DNA from: Planifilum fimeticola
GTDB taxonomy: Bacteria; Bacillota; Bacilli; Thermoactinomycetales; DSM-44946
DNA: 64,000 nucleotides
Reading direction: 5' to 3'
NCBI RefSeq assembly: GCF_003001905.1
Contig: NZ_PVNE01000007.1
Coordinates: forward strand, 62,001-126,000
The notes beneath the pieces are model-generated. The model saw nothing but the letters and a program-made list of their open reading frames with translations, made no database searches and had not been told where the DNA came from. The position numbers were made by a program, and so were the translations under genes. Below are positions 24,146 through 33,361 of the stretch, piece by piece (positions within the stretch are counted from its first letter, which is position 1; each line of letters starts with the position of its first letter).

Positions 24146-25312
24146 CTAGAGAAAATCCCCCAGTTTGACGTAACCCTTGAGCAGGTTCCGGGCGATGATG
24201 ATGCGTTGGATTTCATCGGTCCCGTCGTAGATCCGCCACACCCGCGCATCCCGGTACCAGCGCTCGATGGGCAGCTCCTTCGTGTAGCCCATGCCGCCGT
24301 GAATCTGCAGGACGCGGTCGACGACGCGGTTCCCCATGTTGGCCCCGAACAGTTTGGCCATGGAAGCCAGGTGACGGTTGTCCTCGCCCTGGTCCAACGT
24401 CCAGGCCGCGTTGAGCACCAGCCACTTGGCGGCTTCAATCTCCACCGCCGAATCGGCGATCTGCCATTGGATCGCCTGCCTCTCCGCCAGGGGCTTGCCG
24501 AAGGTGATCCGCTGCTTGGCGTAGTCGATCGCCATCTGAAGCAGCCGCTCCGCGCTGCCCACCGCCCGGGCACCGATCATCCACCGTTGGTATCCGATCC
24601 ATTCCAGTCCCAGCTTATACCCTCCGTGCAGCTCGCCCAGGATGTTCTCTTCCGGGACTCGGACATTTTCAAAGATGAGGGATGCCGGCCCCCAGGAGCC
24701 CATGGTATGAATATACTCCGACCGCCATCCCATCTCCCGGTCCACCAGAAAGCAGGTCACCCCGCCGTGACCCTGTTTTTCCTTGTCCGTCACGGCGAAA
24801 ACCATGGCAAAATCGGCTTCATTCCCGTGGGTGATGAAAATCTTCTCCCCGTTCAATACCCAGTGGCTTCCCTCTTTTCTCGCCGACATCTGAATCCGGC
24901 GGGTGTCGGAACCGGCGCCGGGCTCCGTGAAGGCGAAACAGGAGATTTTCTCCCCCTTCAGGGTGGGGATCAGATAGCGCTTCTTCTGCTCCTCGTTGCA
25001 ATAGTAAAGGATGTTGTCCGCATGTCCCCCGAAGGTGAAAGGGACGAAGGTCTTGGAAACTTCCATCGTGATGATGGCCTGCATCAGGTGCCCCAAGGCG
25101 GCACCGCCGTACTCCTTGGGCGTGTTGATGCCCCAGAAGCCCATATCGGCCGCCTTCTTCTGCAGTTCCCTCAGCTTTTGCCGGGTGATCCCCGGCTTCC
25201 CTTCCCGTTCGTTCCGGAGCACTTCCGGCTCCAGAGGCATCAATTCCTTCTGCACAAACTTGCGGACCGTCTGCTGAACCATCCGCTGTTCTTCCGTGAG
25301 ACGCAGATGCAT
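24146..25312 (-). CDS. Acyl-CoA dehydrogenase
   Basis: The 388-residue flavoenzyme introduces the alpha-beta double bond in acyl-CoA. Family patterns include FAFTEPGAGSDTRRIQMSARKEGSHWVLNGEKIFITHG, the FAD/substrate region, ITFGKPLAERQAIQW and IHGGMGYTKELPIERWYRDARVWRIYDGTDEIQR with the catalytic acid near its end. The protein is a complete family length. It belongs to the second sigma-54-driven part of the CoA operon, next to thiolase and the broken amidase gene. Substrate range unknown. Confidence 0.9.
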   Translation of the reverse strand: MHLRLTEEQRMVQQTVRKFVQKELMPLEPEVLRNEREGKPGITRQKLRELQKKAADMGFWGINTPKEYGGAALGHLMQAIITMEVSKTFVPFTFGGHADNILYYCNEEQKKRYLIPTLKGEKISCFAFTEPGAGSDTRRIQMSARKEGSHWVLNGEKIFITHGNEADFAMVFAVTDKEKQGHGGVTCFLVDREMGWRSEYIHTMGSWGPASLIFENVRVPEENILGELHGGYKLGLEWIGYQRWMIGARAVGSAERLLQMAIDYAKQRITFGKPLAERQAIQWQIADSAVEIEAAKWLVLNAAWTLDQGEDNRHLASMAKLFGANMGNRVVDRVLQIHGGMGYTKELPIERWYRDARVWRIYDGTDEIQRIIIARNLLKGYVKLGDFL

Positions 25313-25344
25313 TATCCATCCCTCCGCTCAAATCCATCCTCGGG

Positions 25345-26508
25345 TCAGCGCTCCAGCAATACGGCGATTCCCTGCCCTCCGCCGATGCAGGCGGTGACCA
25401 GACCGCGTCTTGCGTTTCGGCGATTCATTTCGTACACCAGCTTCGTCACCAGAATCGCCCCCGTGGCGGCGATCGGATGGCCGTGGGCGATGGCTCCGCC
25501 GTTCACGTTCACCTTCTCCATATCCAGGGGCAGCTCGCGGGCGCAGGCCAACACCTGGGCGGCGAAGGCTTCGTTCAGTTCGATCAGATCGATATCCTCC
25601 AGGGCAAGCCCTTCTCTTTTCAACAACTTTTTCGTCGCGGGAACCGGGCCGATCCCCATGAGGTTCGGATCCACCCCGGCCACCGCAAACCCCCGCACCG
25701 TCGCGAGGGGTGTCAGCCCCCGACTCTCCGCCATTCGGCGGGACATGACCACCAGGGCCGCGGCCCCGTCATTCACCCCCGAAGAATTGCCGGCGGTCAC
25801 CGTTCCCCCTTCCTTGAAGGCCGGCGGAAGCCTGCTCAAAACTTCCAGGGATGTTTCCGGACGGGGATGCTCGTCGGTGTCAAAGAGGAGGAGTTCCCCC
25901 TGTTTCCCGGGGATCGTCAGGGGAACGATCTGCTCCCGGAAAAGCCCCTTTTCCATCGCCCGCGCCATTCGGCGCTGGCTGACGAGCGCATACCGATCCT
26001 GCTCCTCCCGGGTAATCCGGTATTTCTCCGCCAAGTTTTCCGCCGTGATCCCCATCGGGGGATTGCCGATATGCTCCGGAGACAAAAGCCTGCGCACAAA
26101 TCTCGGGGGATTGCGGTCAAAGGGCTTCGACGGAGGCTCCAGCAGGTAGGGGGCGCGGGTCATGCTCTCCGTCCCCCCGGCGACGAAGATCTCGCCGGCA
26201 CCCCCTTGAACCGCCAGGGCGGCCAGTGCCACGGCGTTCATTCCCGATCCGCACTGGCGGTCGATGGTGACCCCCGGGACCTCCAGGGAGAGACCCGCCT
26301 GCAACGCCGTCAGCCGCGCGACATTTCCTCCCCCCGCCAGGGCGTTGCCGAAAATCACATCGTCGATCTCCTCGGGATCGACGCGGGCGCGCCGGATCGC
26401 CTCCTTCACCACCTCCGCCCCGTAGATGTGGGGTTCCCAATCCTTCAGGGCGCCGCCCCGTCGGGCGATCGCGGTCCGCACCGCGGAAACGATCACAGCC
26501 TCCCTCAT
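25345..26508 (-). CDS. Thiolase (acetyl-CoA acyltransferase)
   Basis: The 387-residue thiolase shows the active cysteine in [15 protein letters not shown] (near residue 86), the [10 protein letters not shown] motif, the histidine in [16 protein letters not shown] and the C-terminal [14 protein letters not shown]. It would cleave 3-ketoacyl-CoA to acetyl-CoA and a shorter acyl-CoA. The start ATG at 26508 follows GGGGGTGG. The longer open frame upstream includes a perfect sigma-54 promoter and is not coding. Confidence 0.92.
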   Translation of the reverse strand: MREAVIVSAVRTAIARRGGALKDWEPHIYGAEVVKEAIRRARVDPEEIDDVIFGNALAGGGNVARLTALQAGLSLEVPGVTIDRQCGSGMNAVALAALAVQGGAGEIFVAGGTESMTRAPYLLEPPSKPFDRNPPRFVRRLLSPEHIGNPPMGITAENLAEKYRITREEQDRYALVSQRRMARAMEKGLFREQIVPLTIPGKQGELLLFDTDEHPRPETSLEVLSRLPPAFKEGGTVTAGNSSGVNDGAAALVVMSRRMAESRGLTPLATVRGFAVAGVDPNLMGIGPVPATKKLLKREGLALEDIDLIELNEAFAAQVLACARELPLDMEKVNVNGGAIAHGHPIAATGAILVTKLVYEMNRRNARRGLVTACIGGGQGIAVLLER

Positions 26509-26549
26509 TTTTCCACCCCCGGTTCGAAGATTTGCCCGCCCAATATCCT

Positions 26550-26565
26550 TGCAACATCGGTGCCA
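26550..26565 (-). promoter_or_regulatory. Sigma-54 (-24/-12) promoter before the second thiolase
   Basis: The minus strand reads TGGCAC, five bases, TTGCA, an exact match to the sigma-54 consensus with the GG and GC dinucleotides 10 bp apart. RNA would start near 26539, about 30 bases before the thiolase start codon. Confidence 0.75.
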
Positions 26566-26662
26566 AGCGGATATCCCGGATATAAGCCTCAACGGACACG
26601 GTTTTTTGAGTCAAATGGGAATCATCCAAATTATAAGTGAATTCATGTTGCAAAATGCCCCG

Positions 26663-27643
26663 TCAGGGATTCACCACCAATTTCCCGCGGGTTTTCCGGT
26701 CCGCCAGCAGATAAAGCGCCTCCGGCAGCTCTTCCAGGGGGAAATTCCCGTGCAGCAGCGGACGAATCGCCCCCTGTTCATACATCGTCATCAGCCTTTG
26801 ATGCGCTTCCGCCACCCGATCCGGCATGCGCCTGCGGAACAGCCCCCAATGGACCCCGACGATGGAATAATTCTTGACCAGGGCGTGGTTGGTGGGTGCA
26901 TCGGCGATCCGTCCCCCCGCAAAGCCGATAACGAGGATGCGGCCCTCGAAAGCGATGCATTTGCGGGACCGGTCGAAGACGTCACCGCCGACCGGGTCGA
27001 AGATCACATCCGCCCCGCGGCCGTCCGTCAACTCCTTCACCGCCTGCACGAAATCTTCGGCGCGGTAGTCGATGGCCGCCTCCGCTCCCATCTGTTTGCA
27101 CAACTGAACCTTCTCCGGCCCCCCGGCCGTGGCGATCACCCTCGCTCCCGCCGCCAAGCCCAGCTGAATCGCGGCGGAACCCACTCCTCCGGCCCCGGCA
27201 TGGACCAGCAGCACTTCCCCCGGACGGATTTTTGCGCATCGGTGAAGGGCGTAGTACGCCGTTTGGTAGGTGATGAACATCGCCGCCGCTTCATTCCAGC
27301 CGAGGGAATCGGGAATCGGATAGACGTGGCTTTCCGGCACAACGACCCATTCGGCAAAGCCGCCCCTCGGCAAGGGGGGCGTGGCCAGCACCCGCTCCCC
27401 CACCCTTAAGGCGACCCCGTCTCCAACCGCTTCCACCGTGCCCGAAATCTCGGCCCCCGGCGTGAAGGGAAGGGGCGGCTTTTCCTGATACTTCCCCTGG
27501 CAGAGCAAAATATCGAGGAAATTCACAGCCGCGGCCCTGACCCGAATCAACACCTCCCCCGCCGCCGGAGACGGCTTGGGCAGCTCCACCAGCCTGAGGG
27601 CTTCCCCCGGATCCCCCAGCTTGCTCACCTGCCATGCCCGCAT
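26663..27643 (-). CDS. Quinone oxidoreductase-like MDR protein
   Basis: The 326-residue zinc-lacking medium-chain dehydrogenase has a GroES-like N-terminal domain (AAVNFLDILLCQGKYQEKPPLPFTPGAEISGTVEAVG). Its NADP-binding Rossmann domain carries VHAGAGGVGSAAIQLGLAAGARV. It is in the quinone oxidoreductase/enoyl reductase group. It may reduce an enoyl-CoA or quinone linked to this catabolic unit. It is the last gene before the internal sigma-54 promoter. Confidence 0.85.
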   Translation of the reverse strand: MRAWQVSKLGDPGEALRLVELPKPSPAAGEVLIRVRAAAVNFLDILLCQGKYQEKPPLPFTPGAEISGTVEAVGDGVALRVGERVLATPPLPRGGFAEWVVVPESHVYPIPDSLGWNEAAAMFITYQTAYYALHRCAKIRPGEVLLVHAGAGGVGSAAIQLGLAAGARVIATAGGPEKVQLCKQMGAEAAIDYRAEDFVQAVKELTDGRGADVIFDPVGGDVFDRSRKCIAFEGRILVIGFAGGRIADAPTNHALVKNYSIVGVHWGLFRRRMPDRVAEAHQRLMTMYEQGAIRPLLHGNFPLEELPEALYLLADRKTRGKLVVNP

Positions 27644-27724
27644 ACCGCTTCCCTCCCGTGAAGATGTAACCCCTCGGGTCCGTCGGCCGGGATGGTTCTT
27701 CCCGGCCCCGCCTTGAAGGGCCGA

Positions 27725-28942
27725 TCACAAACTTCCCTTCTCCTTCGGGTGCTCCCGAAGTTCCTGCTTGGCGATGGACCGGCGATGCACTTCGTCCGGC
27801 CCGTCGGCGATCCGCAGGGTGCGCGCGTGGGCCCACAGGAAGGCGAGGGGGAAATCATCGCTCACCCCCGCTCCGCCGTGGGCTTGTATCGCCCGGTCGA
27901 TCACGCGGAGAGCCATGTTGGGAGCGACGACCTTGATCATGGCAATCTCCTTCCTGGCCTCCTTGTTGCCCACCGTGTCCATCATGTACGCCGCCTTCAG
28001 GGTCAAGAGGCGGGCCTGTTCAATCTCGATCCGGGAATCGGCGATCCACTCCCGGATCACTCCCTGCTCGGCCAGGGGCCTGCCGAAAGCCACCCGGTTC
28101 TTGACGCGATCCACCATCAACTCCAGCGCCCGCTCCGCCATCCCGATCAGGCGCATGCAATGGTGGATCCGTCCCGGCCCCAGGCGGCCTTGGGCAATGG
28201 CAAACCCTTTTCCCTCTCCCCAGATGATATTGGAGGCGGGGACGCGAACGTTGTCAAAGAGGATCTCCGCGTGACCGTGGGGGGCATCGTCATATCCGAA
28301 CACCGGAAGCATCCGTTTGATGCGGACCCCCGGCGTGTCGAGAGGAACGATGATCATCGAATGCCGTTCGTGCCGGGGCGCATCCGGATTGCTCCTGCCC
28401 ATGACGATAGCCACCTTGCACCGCGGATCCCCGGCGCCGGAAGACCACCATTTTCGTCCGTTGATCACGTATTCGTCGCCGTCGCGGAGGATGGTCGTCT
28501 CCATGTTGGTCGCATCGGAGGAGGCCACATCCGGCTCCGTCATGCAGAAGCAAGAGCGGATCTCCCCCTCGAGGAGCGGTTTCAGCCATCGCTCCTTCTG
28601 CTCGTCGGTGCCGTACCGTTCCAGGACCTCCATGTTGCCCGTGTCCGGAGCGGAACAGTTGAACACCTCCGGGGCGATGACTGATCGGCCCATGATCTCG
28701 CACAAGGGAGCGTACTCCAAATTGGTCAGGCCGCCTCCCCGCTCGCTGTCCGGCAAAAACAGGTTCCAAAGCCCCGCTTCCTTCGCCTTGGCCTTCATCT
28801 CCTCCATCACCGGGGGAACCGACCACCGGTTCTCCCTCAGCTGTTCGAAATACACCTTTTCGTTGGGGTAAACGACTTCATCCATAAACGACAGCAACCT
28901 GGCTCGAAGGCTTTTGACCTTGTCCGAGTAAGCGAAGTCCAC
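27725..28942 (-). CDS. Acyl-CoA dehydrogenase (long-form)
   Basis: The 405-residue flavoenzyme of the acyl-CoA dehydrogenase group has [72 protein letters not shown] and [41 protein letters not shown]. These features resemble the ACAD10/11-like branch. The start is placed at GTG 28942, eight bases after AGAGGGG; an earlier GTG at 28951 sits on the ribosome site. It is one of three acyl-CoA dehydrogenases in the run, suggesting different chain or branch specificities. Confidence 0.88.
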   Translation of the reverse strand: MDFAYSDKVKSLRARLLSFMDEVVYPNEKVYFEQLRENRWSVPPVMEEMKAKAKEAGLWNLFLPDSERGGGLTNLEYAPLCEIMGRSVIAPEVFNCSAPDTGNMEVLERYGTDEQKERWLKPLLEGEIRSCFCMTEPDVASSDATNMETTILRDGDEYVINGRKWWSSGAGDPRCKVAIVMGRSNPDAPRHERHSMIIVPLDTPGVRIKRMLPVFGYDDAPHGHAEILFDNVRVPASNIIWGEGKGFAIAQGRLGPGRIHHCMRLIGMAERALELMVDRVKNRVAFGRPLAEQGVIREWIADSRIEIEQARLLTLKAAYMMDTVGNKEARKEIAMIKVVAPNMALRVIDRAIQAHGGAGVSDDFPLAFLWAHARTLRIADGPDEVHRRSIAKQELREHPKEKGSL

Positions 28943-29053
28943 GGCAACCACCCCTCTTTCCGTAAAAGTTGGCAACCCGCGCATCCGGCTCCGGGGGCGC
29001 CCCCTGGCCGTTCCCTTCAGGTCCTATCTCCTTCCCCGCTTCCCTTCGGCAAC

Positions 29054-29842
29054 TTATCGCCCTTTAAAGGAAGGCTTCCGCTTTTCCAGAAAGGCGGCGG
29101 TCCCCTCACGCATGTCTTCGGTGGTGTACAGGAGCGATTGGGCCAGCTTTTCCAGGATCATCCCCGTCCGCTGATCCGTTTCAAAGCCGGCGTGCACCAC
29201 CAGCTTCGCCAACCGGACCGCCAGCGGCCCCTTCGACAGGATCGCTTCGGCCACGCTGCGCACCTCTTCCATCAAACGGCCCCGGGGAACCACCCGGGAC
29301 ACCAGGCCGATCCGCTCCGCCTCCCGGGCGTCGATCAGGGTTCCCGTCAGGATCATGTCGATCGCCCTCCCCTTCCCCACCAGACGGGCCAGCCGCTGGG
29401 TTCCCCCCGCCCCGGGAAGGATGGACAAATGGAGTTCGGGGAAGCCGAACCTGGCATTTTCCTGGGCGATCCGCAGATCGCAGGCCATGGCCAGCTCGCA
29501 TCCTCCTCCCAAGGCGTAGCCGTTGACGGCGGCGATGGTCGGCTTTTCATACCTCTCGATTTCGTCGCAAAGCCCCTGCAGCACAGCGGCCAACCCGTCC
29601 CGCAGGGTGCGGCGGTTCAACTCGGCGATGTCCGCCCCGGAGACAAAGGCCTTCTCCCCCGCTCCGGTAAACACCACCAGCTTCACCCGGTCGTCCTCCC
29701 TCCAGGAACCAAGAACTTCCCTCATCTCCCAGATCACCGCGGAATTCAGGGCGTTCCGCACTTCCGGCCGATTGACGGTGATGATTCCCAACCCGTCCGC
29801 CACTTCCGCAAGGATCGTTTTCCGTTCCGGCGTCTCCGGCAT
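29054..29842 (-). CDS. Enoyl-CoA hydratase
   Basis: The 262-residue crotonase-fold protein hydrates trans-2-enoyl-CoA. The oxyanion-hole motif is GAGEKAFVSGADIAEL, and the catalytic pair lies in NGYALGGGCELAMACDLRIAQENARFGFPELHLSILPGAGGTQRL. The C-terminal part ends in MREGTAAFLEKRKPSFKGR, as in typical enoyl-CoA hydratases. It lies between two acyl-CoA dehydrogenase genes and performs the second beta-oxidation step. Confidence 0.92.
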   Translation of the reverse strand: MPETPERKTILAEVADGLGIITVNRPEVRNALNSAVIWEMREVLGSWREDDRVKLVVFTGAGEKAFVSGADIAELNRRTLRDGLAAVLQGLCDEIERYEKPTIAAVNGYALGGGCELAMACDLRIAQENARFGFPELHLSILPGAGGTQRLARLVGKGRAIDMILTGTLIDAREAERIGLVSRVVPRGRLMEEVRSVAEAILSKGPLAVRLAKLVVHAGFETDQRTGMILEKLAQSLLYTTEDMREGTAAFLEKRKPSFKGR

Positions 29843-29942
29843 CGCTGATCACCTGCCGTTCTTTAGGGTTGATCCCGATCGGACGAGGCGAACCACCTCC
29901 TCGGCTGATTGTCGGATGGCCGGCAACTTGCTTTCTCACCTC

Positions 29943-31109
29943 CTACCGGACGTACTCCTTTTTCAGCTGCGCCGCGATGATGTTGCGCTGGATTTCCGAC
30001 GTCCCCTCATAAATCCGGGTGATGCGGGCATCCCGGTAAAACCGTTCCACCGGAAGCTTCCGCATGTAGCCCATGCCGCCGAAGATCTGCACCGCCCGAT
30101 CGGCGATCCGGTTATACACCTCCGAAGCGTACAATTTGACCGCCGCCGCCTCCTTGATGACCTTCTTCCCCTCATCCACCAGGGAGGTGACGCGATACAG
30201 CATGCTTCGAAGGGTTTCAATCTCCACATACATGTCCGCAAACATGTGCTGAATCGCCTGATTCTCATAGATCGGCTTCCCGAATTGCTTCCGCTGCATG
30301 GCGTAATCCAGGGAAAGCTCCAGCAGTTTCTCGCAGGATCCCAGACAGCGGGCGGCGAGGGAAGCCCTGCCGTTGGCCAGGATTTTCAGCGCGTTGACAT
30401 ATCCTTCCCCTTCTTCCCCCAGCCGGTTGGCCTCGGGTACCTCGCAGTCTTCGAAAAAGAGTTGGCAGGTGTGGGAGCCCCGGAGCCCCATCTTCACATC
30501 GGCGGGTCCCCGGCTGAAGCCCGGAAAATCGCTCTCCACCAAGAAGGAGGTGATCCCCTTGGCCCCCTTGGAGGGATCGGTGCTGGCCATGACGGTGATC
30601 ACATGGGCCTCCGGCCCGTTGGTGATGAAATGCTTCATGCCGTTCAGGACGTAACGGTCTCCCTTGCGTTCGGCCCGCGTGCGCAGATTGGCCGCATTGG
30701 ATCCCGCCTCGGGCTCGGACAGGGCGAAGGCTCCGATCCATTGCCCCGTCGCCATCTTCGGCAGAAAGCGCTCCCGCTGTTCCTCCGTTCCCAGCTCCAC
30801 GATGCCGACGGTCCCGATGCCCGTGTGGGCCCCGATCAAGCTGGTGAACCCGTTGTGGGTTTTGCCGAGCTCCTCCAAAAGGAGGCACTTTTCGGTCATG
30901 TTCAGGCCCAATCCGCCGTATTCCGCGGGGATGGACAGGCCGAAGAGTCCCAGCTCCTTCGCCTGCTCCACCACATGCTCCGGAATCCGGTCCTCCTCTT
31001 CGATCACCTGGGCCACCGGCTCCACCACATCCTTCACAAAATCCCGGACGACCATCTGCAACTGTCGAATTTCGGGTTTGATGTCCAGTTTCAAAGACCT
31101 CACCTTCAT
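29943..31109 (-). CDS. Acyl-CoA dehydrogenase (butyryl/short-chain type)
   Basis: The 388-residue enzyme has the short-chain acyl-CoA dehydrogenase pattern: IPAEYGGLGLNMTEKCLLLEEL, FALSEPEAGSNAANLRTRAERKGDRYVLNGMKHFITNG, GRASLAARCLGSCEKLLELSLDYAMQRKQFGKPI and IFGGMGYMRKLPVERFYRDARITRIYEGTSEIQRNIIA with the catalytic glutamate. Its ATG overlaps the stop of the 3-hydroxyacyl-CoA dehydrogenase gene (ATGA), so the two are coupled. Confidence 0.92.
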   Translation of the reverse strand: MKVRSLKLDIKPEIRQLQMVVRDFVKDVVEPVAQVIEEEDRIPEHVVEQAKELGLFGLSIPAEYGGLGLNMTEKCLLLEELGKTHNGFTSLIGAHTGIGTVGIVELGTEEQRERFLPKMATGQWIGAFALSEPEAGSNAANLRTRAERKGDRYVLNGMKHFITNGPEAHVITVMASTDPSKGAKGITSFLVESDFPGFSRGPADVKMGLRGSHTCQLFFEDCEVPEANRLGEEGEGYVNALKILANGRASLAARCLGSCEKLLELSLDYAMQRKQFGKPIYENQAIQHMFADMYVEIETLRSMLYRVTSLVDEGKKVIKEAAAVKLYASEVYNRIADRAVQIFGGMGYMRKLPVERFYRDARITRIYEGTSEIQRNIIAAQLKKEYVR

Positions 31110-32002
31110 TTGACAGGATGATCCTGATCCGAGGGAATCCGCCGCCCCTGTTCATCGTAGCGGTACACGCCCCATCCGGTTTTCCGCCCCAGACGGCCGG
31201 CCTTCACATATTGAACGAGCAGCGGGCAGGGACGAAACTTCTCGCCCAGCGTCTCGTGCAAATACTGGAGCACCTTGAGCCGGGTGTCCCATCCCACCAG
31301 ATCCCCCAACTCGAAGGGGCCCATGGGAAAGTTCAAGCCGAGCTTGATGGCCCGGTCGATCTCTTCGGGGGTGCCGACGCCCTCCATCAGCATGTAAAAG
31401 GCCTCATTCCCCACCAGGGCGCTGATGCGGCTGGTGGCAAATCCCGGCCGTTCCTGGATGCGGACCACTTCCTTCCCCAGTAGGCGACCCACTCTTTCCG
31501 TCTGTTCCACCGCCCAGTCGGCGGTTTGCAGTGCGCGGACCACCTCCACCAGCTTCATCCGGTGAACGGGATTGAAAAAGTGCATGCCGCAGACCCGGGC
31601 GGGATCGGAGGCGGCGGAAGCGATCTCGGTGATGCTCTTGGCCGACGTGTTGGTCGCAAGCACCACGTCGTCATCGCAGACGGCATCCAGCTTTCGGAAG
31701 ACGTCCTGTTTGATGTCCAGATCCTCCACCACCGCTTCGATGACAAAATCGCAATCCCCAAAGGCTTCCAACGCATCCGCCGTTTCAATCCGGGGCAGCG
31801 CCTCCTCCCCCCGTTCCGGTTCGAGGTACCCCTTTTCCACCTGCCGCTTAACGAGAGAGGCGATCTGTTTCACCGCCTGATCGGCCACTTCCGGATACGC
31901 ATCGTACAACACCGTCTGAAAACCGGAAACCGCCGCCTGGTAAGCGATTCCCCTCCCCATGACTCCCGCGCCGACCACACCGATCCGTCGCACATCCCGC
32001 AT
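31106..32002 (-). CDS. 3-hydroxyacyl-CoA dehydrogenase
   Basis: The 298-residue NAD-dependent enzyme has the Rossmann motif IGVVGAGVMGRGIAYQAA, the CDFVIEAVVEDLDIKQDVFRKLD segment, catalytic histidine in GMHFFNPVHRMKLVEVV and the C-terminal NFPMGPFELGDLVGWDT motif of 3-hydroxybutyryl-CoA dehydrogenases. It performs the third beta-oxidation step. It is encoded 26 bases after the first thiolase in the same operon and has a clear GAGGAGG site. Confidence 0.93.
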   Translation of the reverse strand: MRDVRRIGVVGAGVMGRGIAYQAAVSGFQTVLYDAYPEVADQAVKQIASLVKRQVEKGYLEPERGEEALPRIETADALEAFGDCDFVIEAVVEDLDIKQDVFRKLDAVCDDDVVLATNTSAKSITEIASAASDPARVCGMHFFNPVHRMKLVEVVRALQTADWAVEQTERVGRLLGKEVVRIQERPGFATSRISALVGNEAFYMLMEGVGTPEEIDRAIKLGLNFPMGPFELGDLVGWDTRLKVLQYLHETLGEKFRPCPLLVQYVKAGRLGRKTGWGVYRYDEQGRRIPSDQDHPVK

Positions 32003-32028
32003 GTTTCAGCCTCCTCCCTCCATACGCG

Positions 32029-33231
32029 TCATCCTTCGATCCGCTCGACCACGGTGGCGATTCCCTGTCCCACCCCGATGCACATCGTCACCAGCCCAAA
32101 GCGGGCTTGACGGCGCTTCATCTCGTAGAGAAGGGACGTCAAGAGACGGGCCCCGGTACTCCCCAAGGGATGGCCGATCGCGATGGAACCGCCGTTGACG
32201 TTGCACTTCTCCTCGGGAATGCCCAATTCGCGCATACAGGCCAGGGACTGGGCCGCAAAGGCCTCGTTCAATTCCACCAGGTCCACCTGGTCGATCGTCA
32301 GCCCCGCCCGCTTCAGGGCCTTTCGGACCGCCGGAACCGGTCCGATCCCCATCACCGAGGGGTCCACCCCGGCCACCGCGGTGGAGACGATCCGTCCCAG
32401 GGGCTTGAGGCCGTATGCCCTCGCCTTTTCCGGAGTCGCCAGCAAAAGGGCCGCCGCCCCGTCGTTGATCCCGGAAGCGTTGCCCGCGGTCACCGTTCCC
32501 CCCTCACGAAAGGCCGGTCGCAGAGACTTCAGCTTCTCCAGCGTGGTATCCGGCCGGGGGTGTTCGTCCTCCTCCACCCACCGGGTTCCGCTTCGGTCGG
32601 TGACCGGAACCGGCACGATCTCTTCCTTGAATTTCCCCTCCCGGATCGCCGCCGCCGCCCGCTGCTGGCTTCGGAGGGCGAACCGGTCCTGATCCTCCCG
32701 GGAGACGCCGTAACGCTCCGCCACATTTTCCGCCGTCTCCCCCATCGATTCGGGGGGATACCGCTTCGCCAGCTCGGCATTGACGAACCGCCAGCCGATG
32801 GTGGTGTCATAGACGGTCGCATTTCCCCGCGGAAAAGCCCGTTCGGGTTTCGCCATCACCAGGGGCGCCCGGGACATGCTCTCCACGCCCCCGGCGATCA
32901 TCACATCCCCTTCCCCCAACCGGATCGCCCGGTTGGCCTGATTGACCGCCTCCAATCCCGAACCGCACAGGCGATTCACCGTCACACCGCCGACGGTGAC
33001 GGGCAAATCCGCCAGCAACAAAGCCATCCGCGCCACATTGCGGTTATCTTCTCCCGCCTGATTGGCCGCTCCAAAAATGACATCCTCCACGTCTTCGCCG
33101 GGAACCCCCGTCCGCTCGAGCAATCCCCGGATCGCCACCGCGGCCAGATCGTCCGGCCGGACGGAGGACAACGCGCCGCCGTAACGGCCCACCGGCGTGC
33201 GCACGGCCCCGACAATCCAACAATCCTGCAC
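32029..33231 (-). CDS. Thiolase (acetyl-CoA acyltransferase)
   Basis: The 400-residue thiolase is the first gene of the sigma-54-driven CoA operon. The active cysteine is in [26 protein letters not shown] (near residue 90), with [26 protein letters not shown] and the C-terminal [15 protein letters not shown] set the start at GTG 33231 because AGGAGG is eight bases before it; GTG 33240 would abut the ribosome site. It probably removes acetyl-CoA from 3-ketoacyl-CoA. Confidence 0.92.
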   Translation of the reverse strand: MQDCWIVGAVRTPVGRYGGALSSVRPDDLAAVAIRGLLERTGVPGEDVEDVIFGAANQAGEDNRNVARMALLLADLPVTVGGVTVNRLCGSGLEAVNQANRAIRLGEGDVMIAGGVESMSRAPLVMAKPERAFPRGNATVYDTTIGWRFVNAELAKRYPPESMGETAENVAERYGVSREDQDRFALRSQQRAAAAIREGKFKEEIVPVPVTDRSGTRWVEEDEHPRPDTTLEKLKSLRPAFREGGTVTAGNASGINDGAAALLLATPEKARAYGLKPLGRIVSTAVAGVDPSVMGIGPVPAVRKALKRAGLTIDQVDLVELNEAFAAQSLACMRELGIPEEKCNVNGGSIAIGHPLGSTGARLLTSLLYEMKRRQARFGLVTMCIGVGQGIATVVERIEG

Positions 33232-33258
33232 AATCTCCACCTCCTGCCCTCACTTTTA

Positions 33259-33274
33259 AGCAAATCTCATGCCA
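33259..33274 (-). promoter_or_regulatory. Sigma-54 (-24/-12) promoter of the CoA operon
   Basis: The minus strand reads TGGCATG, four bases, TTGCT, with GG and GC 10 bp apart. Only one base differs from the extended consensus. RNA would start near 33248, directly before the ribosome site of the first thiolase. Confidence 0.75.
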
Positions 33275-33318
33275 CGGGGAAAATGCTCTTCATCCCTCCC
33301 GTTTCCCGCGCACGGCTT

Positions 33319-33361
33319 AAAAAAAGCAAGTCGGTTTCGGCTTATAAACCGAAACCGACTT
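33319..33361 (-). terminator. Terminator of the sigma-54 activator gene
   Basis: A perfect 13-bp inverted repeat (33328-33340 and 33349-33361, core GTCGGTTTCGG) with an 8-base loop is followed on the minus strand by GC and seven T. Its outer arm overlaps the activator's stop codon. The same palindrome lies about 80-113 bp upstream of the sigma-54 start point, where an activator site would be expected. Confidence 0.8.
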
